Assembly: GCA_016937945.1 (NCBI GenBank)
Contig: JAFGVP010000149.1
Span: 1 to 37,926 of the forward strand
DNA: 37,926 nt
Origin: Pontiellaceae bacterium
Lineage (GTDB): Bacteria > Verrucomicrobiota > Kiritimatiellia > Kiritimatiellales > Pontiellaceae
Direction of reading: 5' to 3'
The position numbers were made by a program, and so were the translations under genes. Shown piece by piece: positions 25,552 through 32,769 of the stretch (positions within the stretch are counted from its first letter, which is position 1; every line of letters starts with the position of its first letter). The notes below the pieces were generated by a model. It was not told where the DNA came from, made no database searches, and worked only from the letters and a program-made list of their open reading frames with translations.

Positions 25552-25947
25552 ATGACTAAATTCAGCATACAGACCCGATCCCGCACCGACTTCATCAAGA
25601 TCGACCAACAGGTTGCAGAAATTGTTGTTGAACAGGGAATTACAGAGGGTGTTGTAACCATTTTCATTCCCCACACAACGGCCGGCATCACGATTAACGA
25701 AAATGCCGATCCGGATGTAACGGCGGATCTTGAAACCGTGCTGAACCGCGTATTCCCATGGGAAGGCGGATACCGCCATTTCGAGGGCAATACAGCCGCC
25801 CACGCCAAGGCCAGCATGATGGGCTCCTCCGCACAGGTGATTGTGTCCGGCGGCCGCCTGCAGCTGGGCACATGGCAAAGCCTCTATTTTTGTGAATTTG
25901 ATGGACCGCGCACCCGCGAGGTGTGGGTTAAAGGAATTTCGGAATGA
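25552..25947 (+). CDS. yjbQ: YjbQ/UPF0047 family protein
   Basis: This 131-residue protein matches the UPF0047/YjbQ family along its length: VVTIFIPHTTAGITINENAD, GNTAAHAKASMMGSS and LQLGTWQSLYFCEFDGPRTR are the family hallmarks, including the conserved histidines and acidic residues. E. coli YjbQ has been reported to show secondary thiamine-phosphate-synthase activity, but the physiological role is not settled. No secretion signal is seen. The last four bases (ATGA) overlap the start of the TPR lipoprotein gene, indicating translational coupling. Confidence 0.92.
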   Translation: MTKFSIQTRSRTDFIKIDQQVAEIVVEQGITEGVVTIFIPHTTAGITINENADPDVTADLETVLNRVFPWEGGYRHFEGNTAAHAKASMMGSSAQVIVSGGRLQLGTWQSLYFCEFDGPRTREVWVKGISE

Positions 25948-27080
25948 AAAACAAAAGGATGATCCTTGCGACGGGAACGCTCCTGATCGCATTGGGCATG
26001 TTCGTCGGATGCGGCGGACAGGCCGGGGAAAAAGAGTATGAAAAGGCCCTGAAAGCATGGAGACAGGGCGATCTCGTACAGGCGCGCACCCTGCTTGAAA
26101 AAGCGACGACGCGGTTGTCCGGCGATGCACGTAAATCATCGGCCTACAATGATCTGGGTCTGGTTCTGTGGAAGCTGGATGAACCGAACGAAGCAGCCCA
26201 AGCATTCTCATCCGCATGCGACCTTTCTGAGTCCGTCACCCACGCGCGACTCAATCTTGCCCGGGCGCTTTTCCAGAGCGGCGACATTGATAACGCCCGC
26301 ATCTCGCTTCGCATGTTTACCGGCGAATTCCCGGAAGACAAAGACGCTCTCGCCCTCCAGAGCTTGATCGCGGCGGAAAAGCGCGACTGGGCGCAGTCGG
26401 TGCGGGTCATGAGCGATGCCGTCGAAAAAGACCCCGATGATCCGGCCGCCCGGAACGCACTGGTATTGGCCGAACTGAATCATGATCAGGACAGTGCTCA
26501 GGCGATTCGGAAGCTCCAGCTGATCATCTCCCGGAATCCCGACTATGCCCCCGCGGTCTATAATCTGGCGATGATCTATGACCAATGGGAGAATGATGCA
26601 TCCAAAGCAGTCACTGCGTATAGAAACTATATTTCAAAGGCCGACGAAGCCGCCCCGCATGTCGAAACGGCGAAACAGGCGATTGCACGGATGACCCAGA
26701 CCGGCGGGTCCACGAATGTCGGTGCAGAAGCCGCCGCCAACTACTTCCGCGAAGGCGCCCGCCTGCTGAATGAGAAAAAATTTGCCGAATCCATCACGGC
26801 ATTCAGCCAAGCGGTGAATGCCGACCCTCGCCATAAAAACAGCTATTACAACATGGCGCTGGCCTACTATTCCCTGCGAAAATTCAACGATTCCGCCTCG
26901 GCGGCGCGCGGAGCTCTGCGAATCGACTCCGGCTTTGCCGATGCGCGCTACATGCTCGTGCTCTCCTATGTGCAGCTGAAAAACTGGGATGCCGCCGAAC
27001 GGGAAGCAAAAACCCTTCAGGGCGTGGACTCGACGCGTGGCAGTGAAATGCTCGACTATATTTCCAAGTCCCGCAATTAG
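25944..27080 (+). CDS. TPR-repeat lipoprotein
   Basis: The N-terminus is a lipoprotein signal (MILATGTLLIALGMFVGCGG) with Cys in a lipobox-like context, so the mature protein is probably tethered to a membrane facing the periplasm. The remainder is mostly tetratricopeptide-like helix pairs: EKALKAWRQGDLVQARTLLE, YNDLGLVLWKLDEPNEAAQAF, ARLNLARALFQSGDIDNARI, YYNMALAYYSLRKFNDSASA. TPRs bind partner proteins; no enzyme domain is present. It overlaps the yjbQ-like gene by four bases. It might be an assembly or secretion scaffold, but nothing in the sequence names the partner. Confidence 0.85.
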   Translation: MKNKRMILATGTLLIALGMFVGCGGQAGEKEYEKALKAWRQGDLVQARTLLEKATTRLSGDARKSSAYNDLGLVLWKLDEPNEAAQAFSSACDLSESVTHARLNLARALFQSGDIDNARISLRMFTGEFPEDKDALALQSLIAAEKRDWAQSVRVMSDAVEKDPDDPAARNALVLAELNHDQDSAQAIRKLQLIISRNPDYAPAVYNLAMIYDQWENDASKAVTAYRNYISKADEAAPHVETAKQAIARMTQTGGSTNVGAEAAANYFREGARLLNEKKFAESITAFSQAVNADPRHKNSYYNMALAYYSLRKFNDSASAARGALRIDSGFADARYMLVLSYVQLKNWDAAEREAKTLQGVDSTRGSEMLDYISKSRN

Positions 27081-27081
27081 T

Positions 27082-27114
27082 GCGTTTAATCAGAAATCAG
27101 CCGAAACGCTTTTT
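27082..27114 (+). terminator. Terminator after the TPR lipoprotein gene
   Basis: GCGTTT (27082-27087) pairs with AAACGC (27104-27109) and is followed directly by TTTTT (27110-27114). The stem is only 6 bp with a 16-nt loop. It lies just after the TPR stop and reaches into the 3' end of the convergent SDR gene. Confidence 0.45.
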
Positions 27115-27960
27115 AACGTGACCGATCATTAAGAGGTCGATCATCGCAGCAGGAACCAACCGGGCGGCCCAGCTCCCGAGATAAGACGGCAGCGTCACGC
27201 AGTAGCGGATTTTGGGACGAGGAGACTCCAGCGCATGACGGATCTTTTCCGCAACGGCTTCCGGCGGAAGGCGGAAACGATCTTCGGACATACCTCCGTT
27301 GCGGCGCTTTTCAAAATATTTCACATAGGCCGAACCAAACCGGGCCTTTTCGGTATCGAGTGCCTGCTCACCTTCCCCGGCGCAGTTCGTCGAAAAACGG
27401 GTACGGATCGGTCCCGGCTCGATCAGGGAAACCGCGATGGAATCCGGCGAGAGCTCAACACGCTGGACATCGCTGATGGCCTCAACCGCAAACTTGGAGG
27501 CGGAATAGATTCCCATGAACGGAAGAGCCAGCCGGCCGACCACGGAACTGACATTCACGATGCGGCCGCCGCCCTGCGCCCGGAAAACCGGTATGAGCCG
27601 ATTGGTCAGCTCCTGCATACCGAATACATTGACTTCAAACTGCTGGCGCATCGCATCGCGGGTCAGATCCTGAATAGCGCCGGGCATTCCGAAACCGGCA
27701 TTATTGACCAGCGCGCCAAGCTTTCCGTCGTTGAGGCTCAGAACTTCATCAACCGTGGCCTCTATGGAAGTACTGGATGCCACGTCCAGCTGGATACGCG
27801 GAAATCCATTGGATTCCAGCATATCGAGATCTTCGACCTTGCGCGCCGTTGGAAATACCTTCCAGCCCCGATCGCGAAGCTGCTCGGCAGTAGCCAGACC
27901 GATACCGGAGGAACAGCCGGTTACCAGCACGGATTGGTCAGCAACGGGTTTAGCCTTCAT
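27097..27960 (-). CDS. Short-chain dehydrogenase/reductase (SDR)
   Basis: This is a classical SDR of 287 residues: the NAD(P) motif VTGCSSGIG at residues 14-22, NNAGFG, a serine before the active site (VNVSSVVGR), and YSASKFA carrying the catalytic Tyr and Lys. The C-terminal extension resembles the long-chain/retinol-dehydrogenase-like subgroup that reduces hydrophobic carbonyl compounds. The substrate is unknown. Its ATG overlaps the end of the preceding deacetylase gene by four bases, so it is the last gene of the riboflavin-led operon, though a metabolic link is not evident. Confidence 0.9.
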   Translation of the reverse strand: MKAKPVADQSVLVTGCSSGIGLATAEQLRDRGWKVFPTARKVEDLDMLESNGFPRIQLDVASSTSIEATVDEVLSLNDGKLGALVNNAGFGMPGAIQDLTRDAMRQQFEVNVFGMQELTNRLIPVFRAQGGGRIVNVSSVVGRLALPFMGIYSASKFAVEAISDVQRVELSPDSIAVSLIEPGPIRTRFSTNCAGEGEQALDTEKARFGSAYVKYFEKRRNGGMSEDRFRLPPEAVAEKIRHALESPRPKIRYCVTLPSYLGSWAARLVPAAMIDLLMIGHVKKRFG

Positions 27961-28709
27961 TCGTAGAGCTCCGAAAGTAGATGAAATGTATATCCCTGAT
28001 TCAGCAGGGTTTCATAGCTGTCGCGAATAGCCGCCGCGGTTTCTTCCGACCACGCATGCCCGATGATCACGGCATACCCGTTTTCACGGGCCTTCGCGAC
28101 GGATTGGCCCCACATGCGCCGGACATATTCGCGGTCATGCTGGATATCAAGAAAGGCATCGCGCTGCTCGACATGCATTCCCGCCTTGGCCGCCACGCGC
28201 GGTACCACGGAATTATAAGCGGTTTTGCTATCGAGAAAAAAGAGGCTCCGCTCCCTGCAATGGCGAAGCACGGCCTGCATCAGCTGCGGTTTTTCAGTGA
28301 TACCGGAACCCATGTGATTATTCATCCCGACGGCCCCTTTTACCGAAGAAAGATTCCAGTCGATAATCCGCGCAACCTGCTCCGGCGGAGTCATACTGCG
28401 GATAGCGCCCCGTCCCGGATCCTTTTCGACATCCTTCGCCTCCATGGGCTGATGCAGAATAATCTCTTTGTTCGGATCATTCTGAATCGCCTTGCAGACG
28501 GCCTCGGTATCCTTCAGGTGCGGCAGGACGGCAATCGTCATTGCCACCGGAATATCGAGATACTGTTGCGTTTCAGACATCGCCAGCCCGGCATCATCAA
28601 TCACAACGAAGAGCTGCTTATGCCGCACCACCGGGCCGCGAACCGGCTCGGGAGAGCGGCATCCGAACAGCGCCGTCAGGGCAATCAGGCTGACGATCAG
28701 AAACCGCAT
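27957..28709 (-). CDS. Divergent polysaccharide deacetylase lipoprotein (YibQ/DUF610 type)
   Basis: A lipoprotein signal (MRFLIVSLIALTALFGC) precedes a domain matching the divergent polysaccharide deacetylase family: LFVVIDDAGLAMSETQQYL, PVAMTIAVLPHL, EIILHQPMEA, GAVGMNNHMGSGIT, SLFFLDSKTA and YAVIIGHAW. These keep the aspartate and histidines of the NodB-like metal site. YibQ proteins are periplasmic and often lie near cell-envelope genes; their substrate is not well defined. It starts 3 nt after the ribE stop and overlaps the SDR start by 4 nt, so it is translated from the same transcript. Confidence 0.9.
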   Translation of the reverse strand: MRFLIVSLIALTALFGCRSPEPVRGPVVRHKQLFVVIDDAGLAMSETQQYLDIPVAMTIAVLPHLKDTEAVCKAIQNDPNKEIILHQPMEAKDVEKDPGRGAIRSMTPPEQVARIIDWNLSSVKGAVGMNNHMGSGITEKPQLMQAVLRHCRERSLFFLDSKTAYNSVVPRVAAKAGMHVEQRDAFLDIQHDREYVRRMWGQSVAKARENGYAVIIGHAWSEETAAAIRDSYETLLNQGYTFHLLSELYE

Positions 28710-28712
28710 GAT

Positions 28713-29339
28713 TTATCCGTTCAGATTAAGGCGATAATCCTGACCACCGCCGAATTCCAGAATCCGCTGAACATGCTTTCCAAGAATATCCGCCTCCAGA
28801 TTCACCTTCGTGCCGACCTGGAATTCCGACATGTCGGTTTCCTGAATCGTATGCGGAATGATGTGCACGACGAATCCGCTGTCGGTCAGCTCGGCCACCG
28901 TCAGGGAAATGCCGTCGATGGCGATAGATCCTTTGTACACCATCAGCATCTGCATATCACGGGAGCACTCGATCGTAAATTTCCAGTCACGGCCCACGTG
29001 GTCAATTCTCGCGACGGTCCCGGTGTTATCCACATGGCCGGTCACAATGTGTCCGCCAAGCGTATCGCCCAGCGCCAGAGCCTGTTCCAGATTCACCACG
29101 TCGCCGGGCGTCTTGTCGCCCAGATTGGTCTTATCAAAGGTTTCGCCGAGAACATCAAACATCAGCTTTTTGTCCTCCATGGCGGCCACGGTCAGACAGG
29201 TTCCGTTTACCGCAATGCTGTCGCCCAGATGAACCGGACGGTCAAACGGACGGTTCGGCACCATTGTGATGCGTCCGGCGGTTCCTTCCATCTTGATATC
29301 AATAATATTTCCGAGTCGTTGTACAATGCCAGTAAACAT
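28713..29339 (-). CDS. ribE: Riboflavin synthase alpha chain
   Basis: This enzyme dismutates two molecules of 6,7-dimethyl-8-ribityllumazine into riboflavin, the last step of the pathway. The protein begins MFTGIVQRLGNI and consists of two lumazine-binding repeats, each with a GHxVxGHVD-type motif (GGHIVTGHVDNTG near residue 100) and a SIAVNGTCLTV/SIAIDGISLTV stretch. Its length of 208 residues is typical. It lies 3 nt after ribD and 3 nt before the deacetylase gene. Confidence 0.97.
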   Translation of the reverse strand: MFTGIVQRLGNIIDIKMEGTAGRITMVPNRPFDRPVHLGDSIAVNGTCLTVAAMEDKKLMFDVLGETFDKTNLGDKTPGDVVNLEQALALGDTLGGHIVTGHVDNTGTVARIDHVGRDWKFTIECSRDMQMLMVYKGSIAIDGISLTVAELTDSGFVVHIIPHTIQETDMSEFQVGTKVNLEADILGKHVQRILEFGGGQDYRLNLNG

Positions 29340-29342
29340 TCC

Positions 29343-30350
29343 TTACCCCCTGGGTTTTGCTTTGATCAACACATCATCGCCGAGCTGTTCGACGCTTGTG
29401 AACATTAAATTGGTAACATTAGCCATATTGCCGCCGATTTTCCCGAAATTCGGCAGGCCGTCGGCCCCCATCAGCTTGGGCGCCACAAAAAAGGCGTATT
29501 CATCCACTAATCCCGCCGCCACCAGCCCGGCCGCCAGTTTTCCGCCGCCCTCGCACAACACATGCATGACATCGTGGTTTTCGGCCAGATCGCGCAGTGC
29601 CGCGGCAAGGTTCCCGCGGTACAACAACGTTCGCTCGGCGGCCTCATCGTTCAGCACCCTGGAGCCGGACGGAATGCTATCACCGATCACCACACGAAAC
29701 GGCATCCGTCCTTCATCGGGCCGCGGCAGCAGTGACGGATCATCCGCCCGAATCGTGCCGGCGCCGACCATGATCGCATCCGAGCGCCGGCGCATCTGCT
29801 GCACCCGCTCGCGCGCGGCGGTGCCGGTAATCCATTTTGAATCGCCGTTCCGATCCGCAATCCGGCCATCGAGCGTACTGGCAAGCTTCAGCGTGACATA
29901 CGGCATACCGGTCGTGATAAATTTTTCAAAGGGAGCAATCAGCTCGCGGCCATCGGCCTCGCAAACGCCGGAAACCACCTCAACGCCGGCCTCTGCCAGC
30001 AGATCAAGTCCTCGTCCGGCATGCTTCGGATTCAGATCCTTTACGGAAACCACAACACGGCCGATTCCTTTTTCAAGAATAATATCCGTACACGGCGGCG
30101 TGCGGCCGTGGGTGGAACACGGCTCCAGCGTCACATACAGCGTCGCATTTTTCAGACAGGCGGAAATCGGCGGAAGCTTCTTTAAACAATCACGCTCTGC
30201 ATGGTCTTCCCCGGCCTTATGATGCCAGCCTTCGGCGACAATATGATTCTCTACCACCAGCACGGCGCCCACCGGCGGATTCGGACGGGTCAGCCCCTCG
30301 CCCATCTTCGCCAGCGCAATCGCCCGCAGCATAAATTTTTCGTCTGGCAT
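29343..30350 (-). CDS. ribD: Bifunctional pyrimidine deaminase/reductase RibD
   Basis: RibD carries out the second and third steps from GTP toward riboflavin. The N-terminal deaminase domain has the zinc motif GEDHAERDC and EPCSTHGRTPPCTD; the C-terminal reductase domain has LKLASTLDGRIA, WITGTAARERVQ and EGGGKLAAGL. The frame can be extended to a GTG at 30371, but that codon lies inside the inverted repeat of the neighbouring element and has no Shine-Dalgarno. ATG 30350 gives the usual N-terminus (MPDEKFMLRAIALA). The gene begins only 5 nt from the GxxExxY element, so that element or read-through from ftsY must supply its upstream signals. Confidence 0.95.
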   Translation of the reverse strand: MPDEKFMLRAIALAKMGEGLTRPNPPVGAVLVVENHIVAEGWHHKAGEDHAERDCLKKLPPISACLKNATLYVTLEPCSTHGRTPPCTDIILEKGIGRVVVSVKDLNPKHAGRGLDLLAEAGVEVVSGVCEADGRELIAPFEKFITTGMPYVTLKLASTLDGRIADRNGDSKWITGTAARERVQQMRRRSDAIMVGAGTIRADDPSLLPRPDEGRMPFRVVIGDSIPSGSRVLNDEAAERTLLYRGNLAAALRDLAENHDVMHVLCEGGGKLAAGLVAAGLVDEYAFFVAPKLMGADGLPNFGKIGGNMANVTNLMFTSVEQLGDDVLIKAKPRG

Positions 30351-30355
30351 CTTAG

Positions 30356-30386
30356 GATCCACAGATTTCACGGATTACCCGGATTA
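30356..30386 (+). repeat. Left terminal inverted repeat of the GxxExxY cassette
   Basis: It starts GATCCACAGATTTCACGGAT and ends CCGGATTA. The last three bases are the complement of the TAA stop of the GxxExxY gene. Confidence 0.85.
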
Positions 30387-30749
30387 GTTTACAAAGCGTT
30401 TAAATTCGAGGCGCTTGCTTCCAAAATTTAAAAGCAAGGCTCTCTTCATGCATGAAGCCTTTAGATAATTAATGACCTGACTATCCTCAACACCGGATAG
30501 TTGGGCAAGAGCCTTCAATTCCACAATGATTTCATCAAACCAAATGAAATCAGCCCGATAAAAACAATCCAGTTGTTCACCTGCATAATAAACAGGCAAC
30601 TCAACTTCCCGATGGAAGGGAATCCCTTTTTTTTCAATCTCTATAGCCAATGCACATTGATAAACATGCTCAAGAAATCCACAGCCAAGCTCACGATGAA
30701 CCTTCATCGCCGCACCGATAATCGACTGAGTCTGATCATCCTTAATCAT
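30384..30749 (-). CDS. GxxExxY protein, PDDEXK-nuclease-like
   Basis: The 121-residue protein has the signature G24-x-x-E27-x-x-Y30 in HRELGCGFLEHVYQ. It also has an endonuclease-like core: D67 in FYRADFIW, then E77-x-K79 in IIVELKA. This is the layout of the GxxExxY family, which is grouped with PDDEXK_3 nucleases; its biological role is not established. The frame is open upstream to 30878 inside ftsY, but ATG 30749 is the natural start, since AAGGA lies 3 nt upstream and the family begins here. Both ends of the gene fall in the cassette's inverted repeats. It is transcribed with the rib operon. The protein might act on the repeats that flank it, but that is inference. Confidence 0.9.
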   Translation of the reverse strand: MIKDDQTQSIIGAAMKVHRELGCGFLEHVYQCALAIEIEKKGIPFHREVELPVYYAGEQLDCFYRADFIWFDEIIVELKALAQLSGVEDSQVINYLKASCMKRALLLNFGSKRLEFKRFVN

Positions 30750-30779
30750 AATCCTTGTAATCCGTGAAATCTGTGGATC
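30749..30779 (-). repeat. Right terminal inverted repeat of the GxxExxY cassette
   Basis: Read on the minus strand it starts GATCCACAGATTTCACGGAT and ends AAGGATTA, then runs into the ATG. It differs from the left arm only where AA replaces CC, which turns CCGGA into the Shine-Dalgarno-like AAGGA. Confidence 0.85.
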
Positions 30780-30780
30780 G

Positions 30781-31659
30781 TTATTCCTCTCCCAAAAGCG
30801 CACCGATAAATTCACCGGAATCAAACGGCACCAGGTCGTCTTCGCCTTCGCCGAGGCCGGAGAATAGAATGGGGACATTCAGCTCGGACTTCACGGAAAA
30901 GAGGAAGCCGGCCTTGGAAGATCCGTCAAGCTTCGTAACGACAATGCCGGTCAGCGGCACCACGGAGTTAAACTGCTTGGCCTGAATGATCGCGTTCTGG
31001 CCCAGAGAGGCATCCAGCACCATCCATACATCATGAGGTGCGCCTTCGAGCCGTTTGTTCATGGCTCGGCACATTTTGGGAAGTTCGTCCATCAGCGGAG
31101 TTTTCGTGTGCATCCGGCCGGCGGTATCAACCAGCACCACATCACACTGCTTTTCCATGGCCGTATGAACGGCATTAAAGGCGACGCCGGCGGCATCGTG
31201 CCCCATCTCCCCGCCCACAAAATCGCAGCCGACCTTTTCGCTCCAGAGTTTGAGCTGCGAAGAGCCGGCAGCGCGAAACGTGTCGGATCCGCACAGCATC
31301 GGCTTCAGTCCGTTGTTCTTGGCCAATCGGGCCAGCTTGGCCGAGGTCGTGGTTTTTCCGGAACCGTTTACGCCGAGGAGCATGACCACATACGGCTTTT
31401 TATCCGTCGGCCAGCTGAAGGTACGTGACTCGCCCAACGCGTCAACCAGCAGGTTGCGCAAACGCTCCTTGCGGGTAGTCCGACGGGAACCGGACTCCAG
31501 TTCATCGACGATTTCCATCGTCAGCCGGGCCGGCACATCGGAGCGAAGCAGGATTTCCTCCAGCTCTTCTGCATCCAGATCCTCCACATCCGTCGAACCT
31601 GAAAATACCGTGCGGAGAATCGACCGGGTTTTGGAGAGTGCGCCGAACCAACCCGCCAT
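30781..31659 (-). CDS. ftsY: Signal recognition particle receptor FtsY
   Basis: FtsY is the membrane-associated GTPase that receives SRP-bound ribosomes for co-translational protein targeting. The N domain (about residues 1-85) is followed by the G domain with GVNGSGKTTT (G1), DTFRAAGSSQLKLW, DTAGRMHTK (G3), TKLDGSSKAG (G4) and the closing GLGEGEDDLVPFD. The usual DTFRAAAxEQL reads DTFRAAGSSQL here. At 292 residues it has essentially the NG core without the long acidic A region of E. coli FtsY. Its start shares one base with the nusB stop (TAATG). Confidence 0.96.
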   Translation of the reverse strand: MAGWFGALSKTRSILRTVFSGSTDVEDLDAEELEEILLRSDVPARLTMEIVDELESGSRRTTRKERLRNLLVDALGESRTFSWPTDKKPYVVMLLGVNGSGKTTTSAKLARLAKNNGLKPMLCGSDTFRAAGSSQLKLWSEKVGCDFVGGEMGHDAAGVAFNAVHTAMEKQCDVVLVDTAGRMHTKTPLMDELPKMCRAMNKRLEGAPHDVWMVLDASLGQNAIIQAKQFNSVVPLTGIVVTKLDGSSKAGFLFSVKSELNVPILFSGLGEGEDDLVPFDSGEFIGALLGEE

Positions 31660-32117
31660 TATTGCTGCCCCTTCGGCTTGTAGGTGGTGCGCGCCGGACG
31701 ATCGATATCCTTGCGAATGCGGTCCAGAACTCCGTTCACAAAACGGCCGGACTGAAAACTGCTGAAATCCTTCGCAAAATGGACGGCCTCATTGATGGAA
31801 ACCACCGGCGGGACATCATCGCGATAGAGCATTTCAAAGAGCGCCACGCGCATGACGGTCCGGTCTACCGCACCCATGCGGTCCGAATTCCAACGATTTG
31901 CATATTCGGAAAGGCGCGCATCGAGCTCTTCCTTGTGCTGAACGACGCCCTTGATAATCTCTTCGGCATAATTTTTTTCACGTTCGCTCGGCTCTTTTTC
32001 CTCCCAGAAATCCTTGAGCGCGATATCAATCGGCTCCGGATTAAAATCGAGCTGAAACAGAAACTGCATGATCCACTCACGCGTTTCGCGCCGTCCATTG
32101 ACTTTTTTCTTCTGCAT
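31659..32117 (-). CDS. nusB: Transcription antitermination factor NusB
   Basis: NusB binds NusE (S10) and boxA RNA to prevent premature termination in rRNA operons. This 152-residue, all-helical protein has the family start (NGRRETREWIMQFLFQLDF) and the C-terminal signature PPVVSINEAVHFAKDFSS, then RFVNGVLD. It lies downstream of ribH, a common ribH-nusB arrangement, though here 107 bp separate them and that gap holds a repeat-like fragment. It overlaps ftsY by one base. Confidence 0.95.
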   Translation of the reverse strand: MQKKKVNGRRETREWIMQFLFQLDFNPEPIDIALKDFWEEKEPSEREKNYAEEIIKGVVQHKEELDARLSEYANRWNSDRMGAVDRTVMRVALFEMLYRDDVPPVVSINEAVHFAKDFSSFQSGRFVNGVLDRIRKDIDRPARTTYKPKGQQ

Positions 32118-32139
32118 AAAACCTCGTTAAAAACCTCTT

Positions 32140-32167
32140 TTACCACGAAAAACGCAGAATACACGGA
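32140..32167. repeat. Repeat-like fragment in the ribH-nusB gap, related to the GxxExxY arms
   Basis: TTACCACGAAAA (from 32140) is followed by CGCAGAATACACGGA (32153-32167). The latter matches CACAGATTTCACGGA of the cassette's left arm (30360-30374) at 12 of 15 positions. TACCACGAA-type strings resemble dispersed repeats I know from other bacteria with GxxExxY genes. It may be a solo half-repeat left by an earlier insertion. Confidence 0.4.
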
Positions 32168-32224
32168 TGGAACATCAACAATTTCTATGACATTTCCGCA
32201 AATCCAGACGTTCTGCAGTTCAAT

Positions 32225-32734
32225 CTAAATCTGTTTGTATACCCGTGCAGTTTCAATTGCGGCTTCGGCGGCATACCAGCCGCGCGTATTTTCACCGCCC
32301 AGACAGCGGGCCTCCGCCTGCGCCCAGCTGCGTGCGCCGACAATCTCGTTAATTATGGGCAGCTGATGCCGGCATGCGATATCAAGAACACTCTGTCCGG
32401 TCGTATCAATAATCATCTGGGCATGCTGGGTTTCGCCTTCGACCACGACGCCGAGCACGATCAGGGCATCATAGCGTTTGCTGTCCGCCATTTTCTCAGC
32501 AACCACGGGAATCTCATACGCCCCCGGAACGCGAACCAGATCGATGGTTTCCGGTTTGGCGCCATGTTTGATCAGGCACTGATACGCGCTGGTTGCCAGC
32601 TCATTGGTCAGCAGATCGTTAAACCGGGCCACCACAATACCGAACCGCATTTTCGAGGCATCCAGCTGCCCGACAATTTGGCGCGCTCCGATTCCTTCAA
32701 TAGGCTCGATTTCCTTTGAAATTCCTTTTCCCAT
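32225..32734 (-). CDS. ribH: 6,7-dimethyl-8-ribityllumazine synthase
   Basis: RibH condenses the pyrimidine from RibD with 3,4-dihydroxy-2-butanone 4-phosphate to give lumazine. Family motifs are visible: FGIVVARFND, VPGAYEIPVVAEKM and VLGVVVEGETQHAQM with the conserved His. The usual GVLTxxxxEQA segment reads INEIVGARSWAQAEARCLGG, a variant I associate with Verrucomicrobia-Chlamydia-like RibH rather than damage. ATG 32734 has GGAG 7 nt upstream; the longer frame from GTG 32761 has none. It follows ribBA by 35 nt. Confidence 0.95.
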   Translation of the reverse strand: MGKGISKEIEPIEGIGARQIVGQLDASKMRFGIVVARFNDLLTNELATSAYQCLIKHGAKPETIDLVRVPGAYEIPVVAEKMADSKRYDALIVLGVVVEGETQHAQMIIDTTGQSVLDIACRHQLPIINEIVGARSWAQAEARCLGGENTRGWYAAEAAIETARVYKQI

Positions 32735-32769
32735 AGTCTCACTCCAAAAATCGCTGATCACGCCGGCCG

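Larger units (their letters stand above)
30356..30779 (-). mobile_element. 424-bp GxxExxY cassette bounded by 31-bp terminal inverted repeats
   Basis: The left arm (30356-30386) and right arm (30749-30779) are inverted copies matching at 29 of 31 positions, with a perfect 23-bp outer part. The outer ends are GATCC and GGATC. The only gene inside runs almost exactly arm to arm: its stop codon is the last three bases of the left arm and its start codon overlaps the first base of the right arm. No transposase is present. The cassette fills the space between the ftsY stop (30781) and the ribD start (30350), like an inserted unit. No target-site duplication is obvious. Confidence 0.8.

Noticed and set aside
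27981-29408. Long plus-strand open frame of 475 codons
   Set aside because: It runs antisense across the deacetylase, ribE and the start of the ribD region, all of which have unmistakable family motifs.
30750-30878. N-terminal extension of the GxxExxY protein into ftsY
   Set aside because: The extension crosses the right inverted repeat and overlaps the ftsY 3' end out of frame. The ATG at 30749 has its own Shine-Dalgarno and matches the family start.
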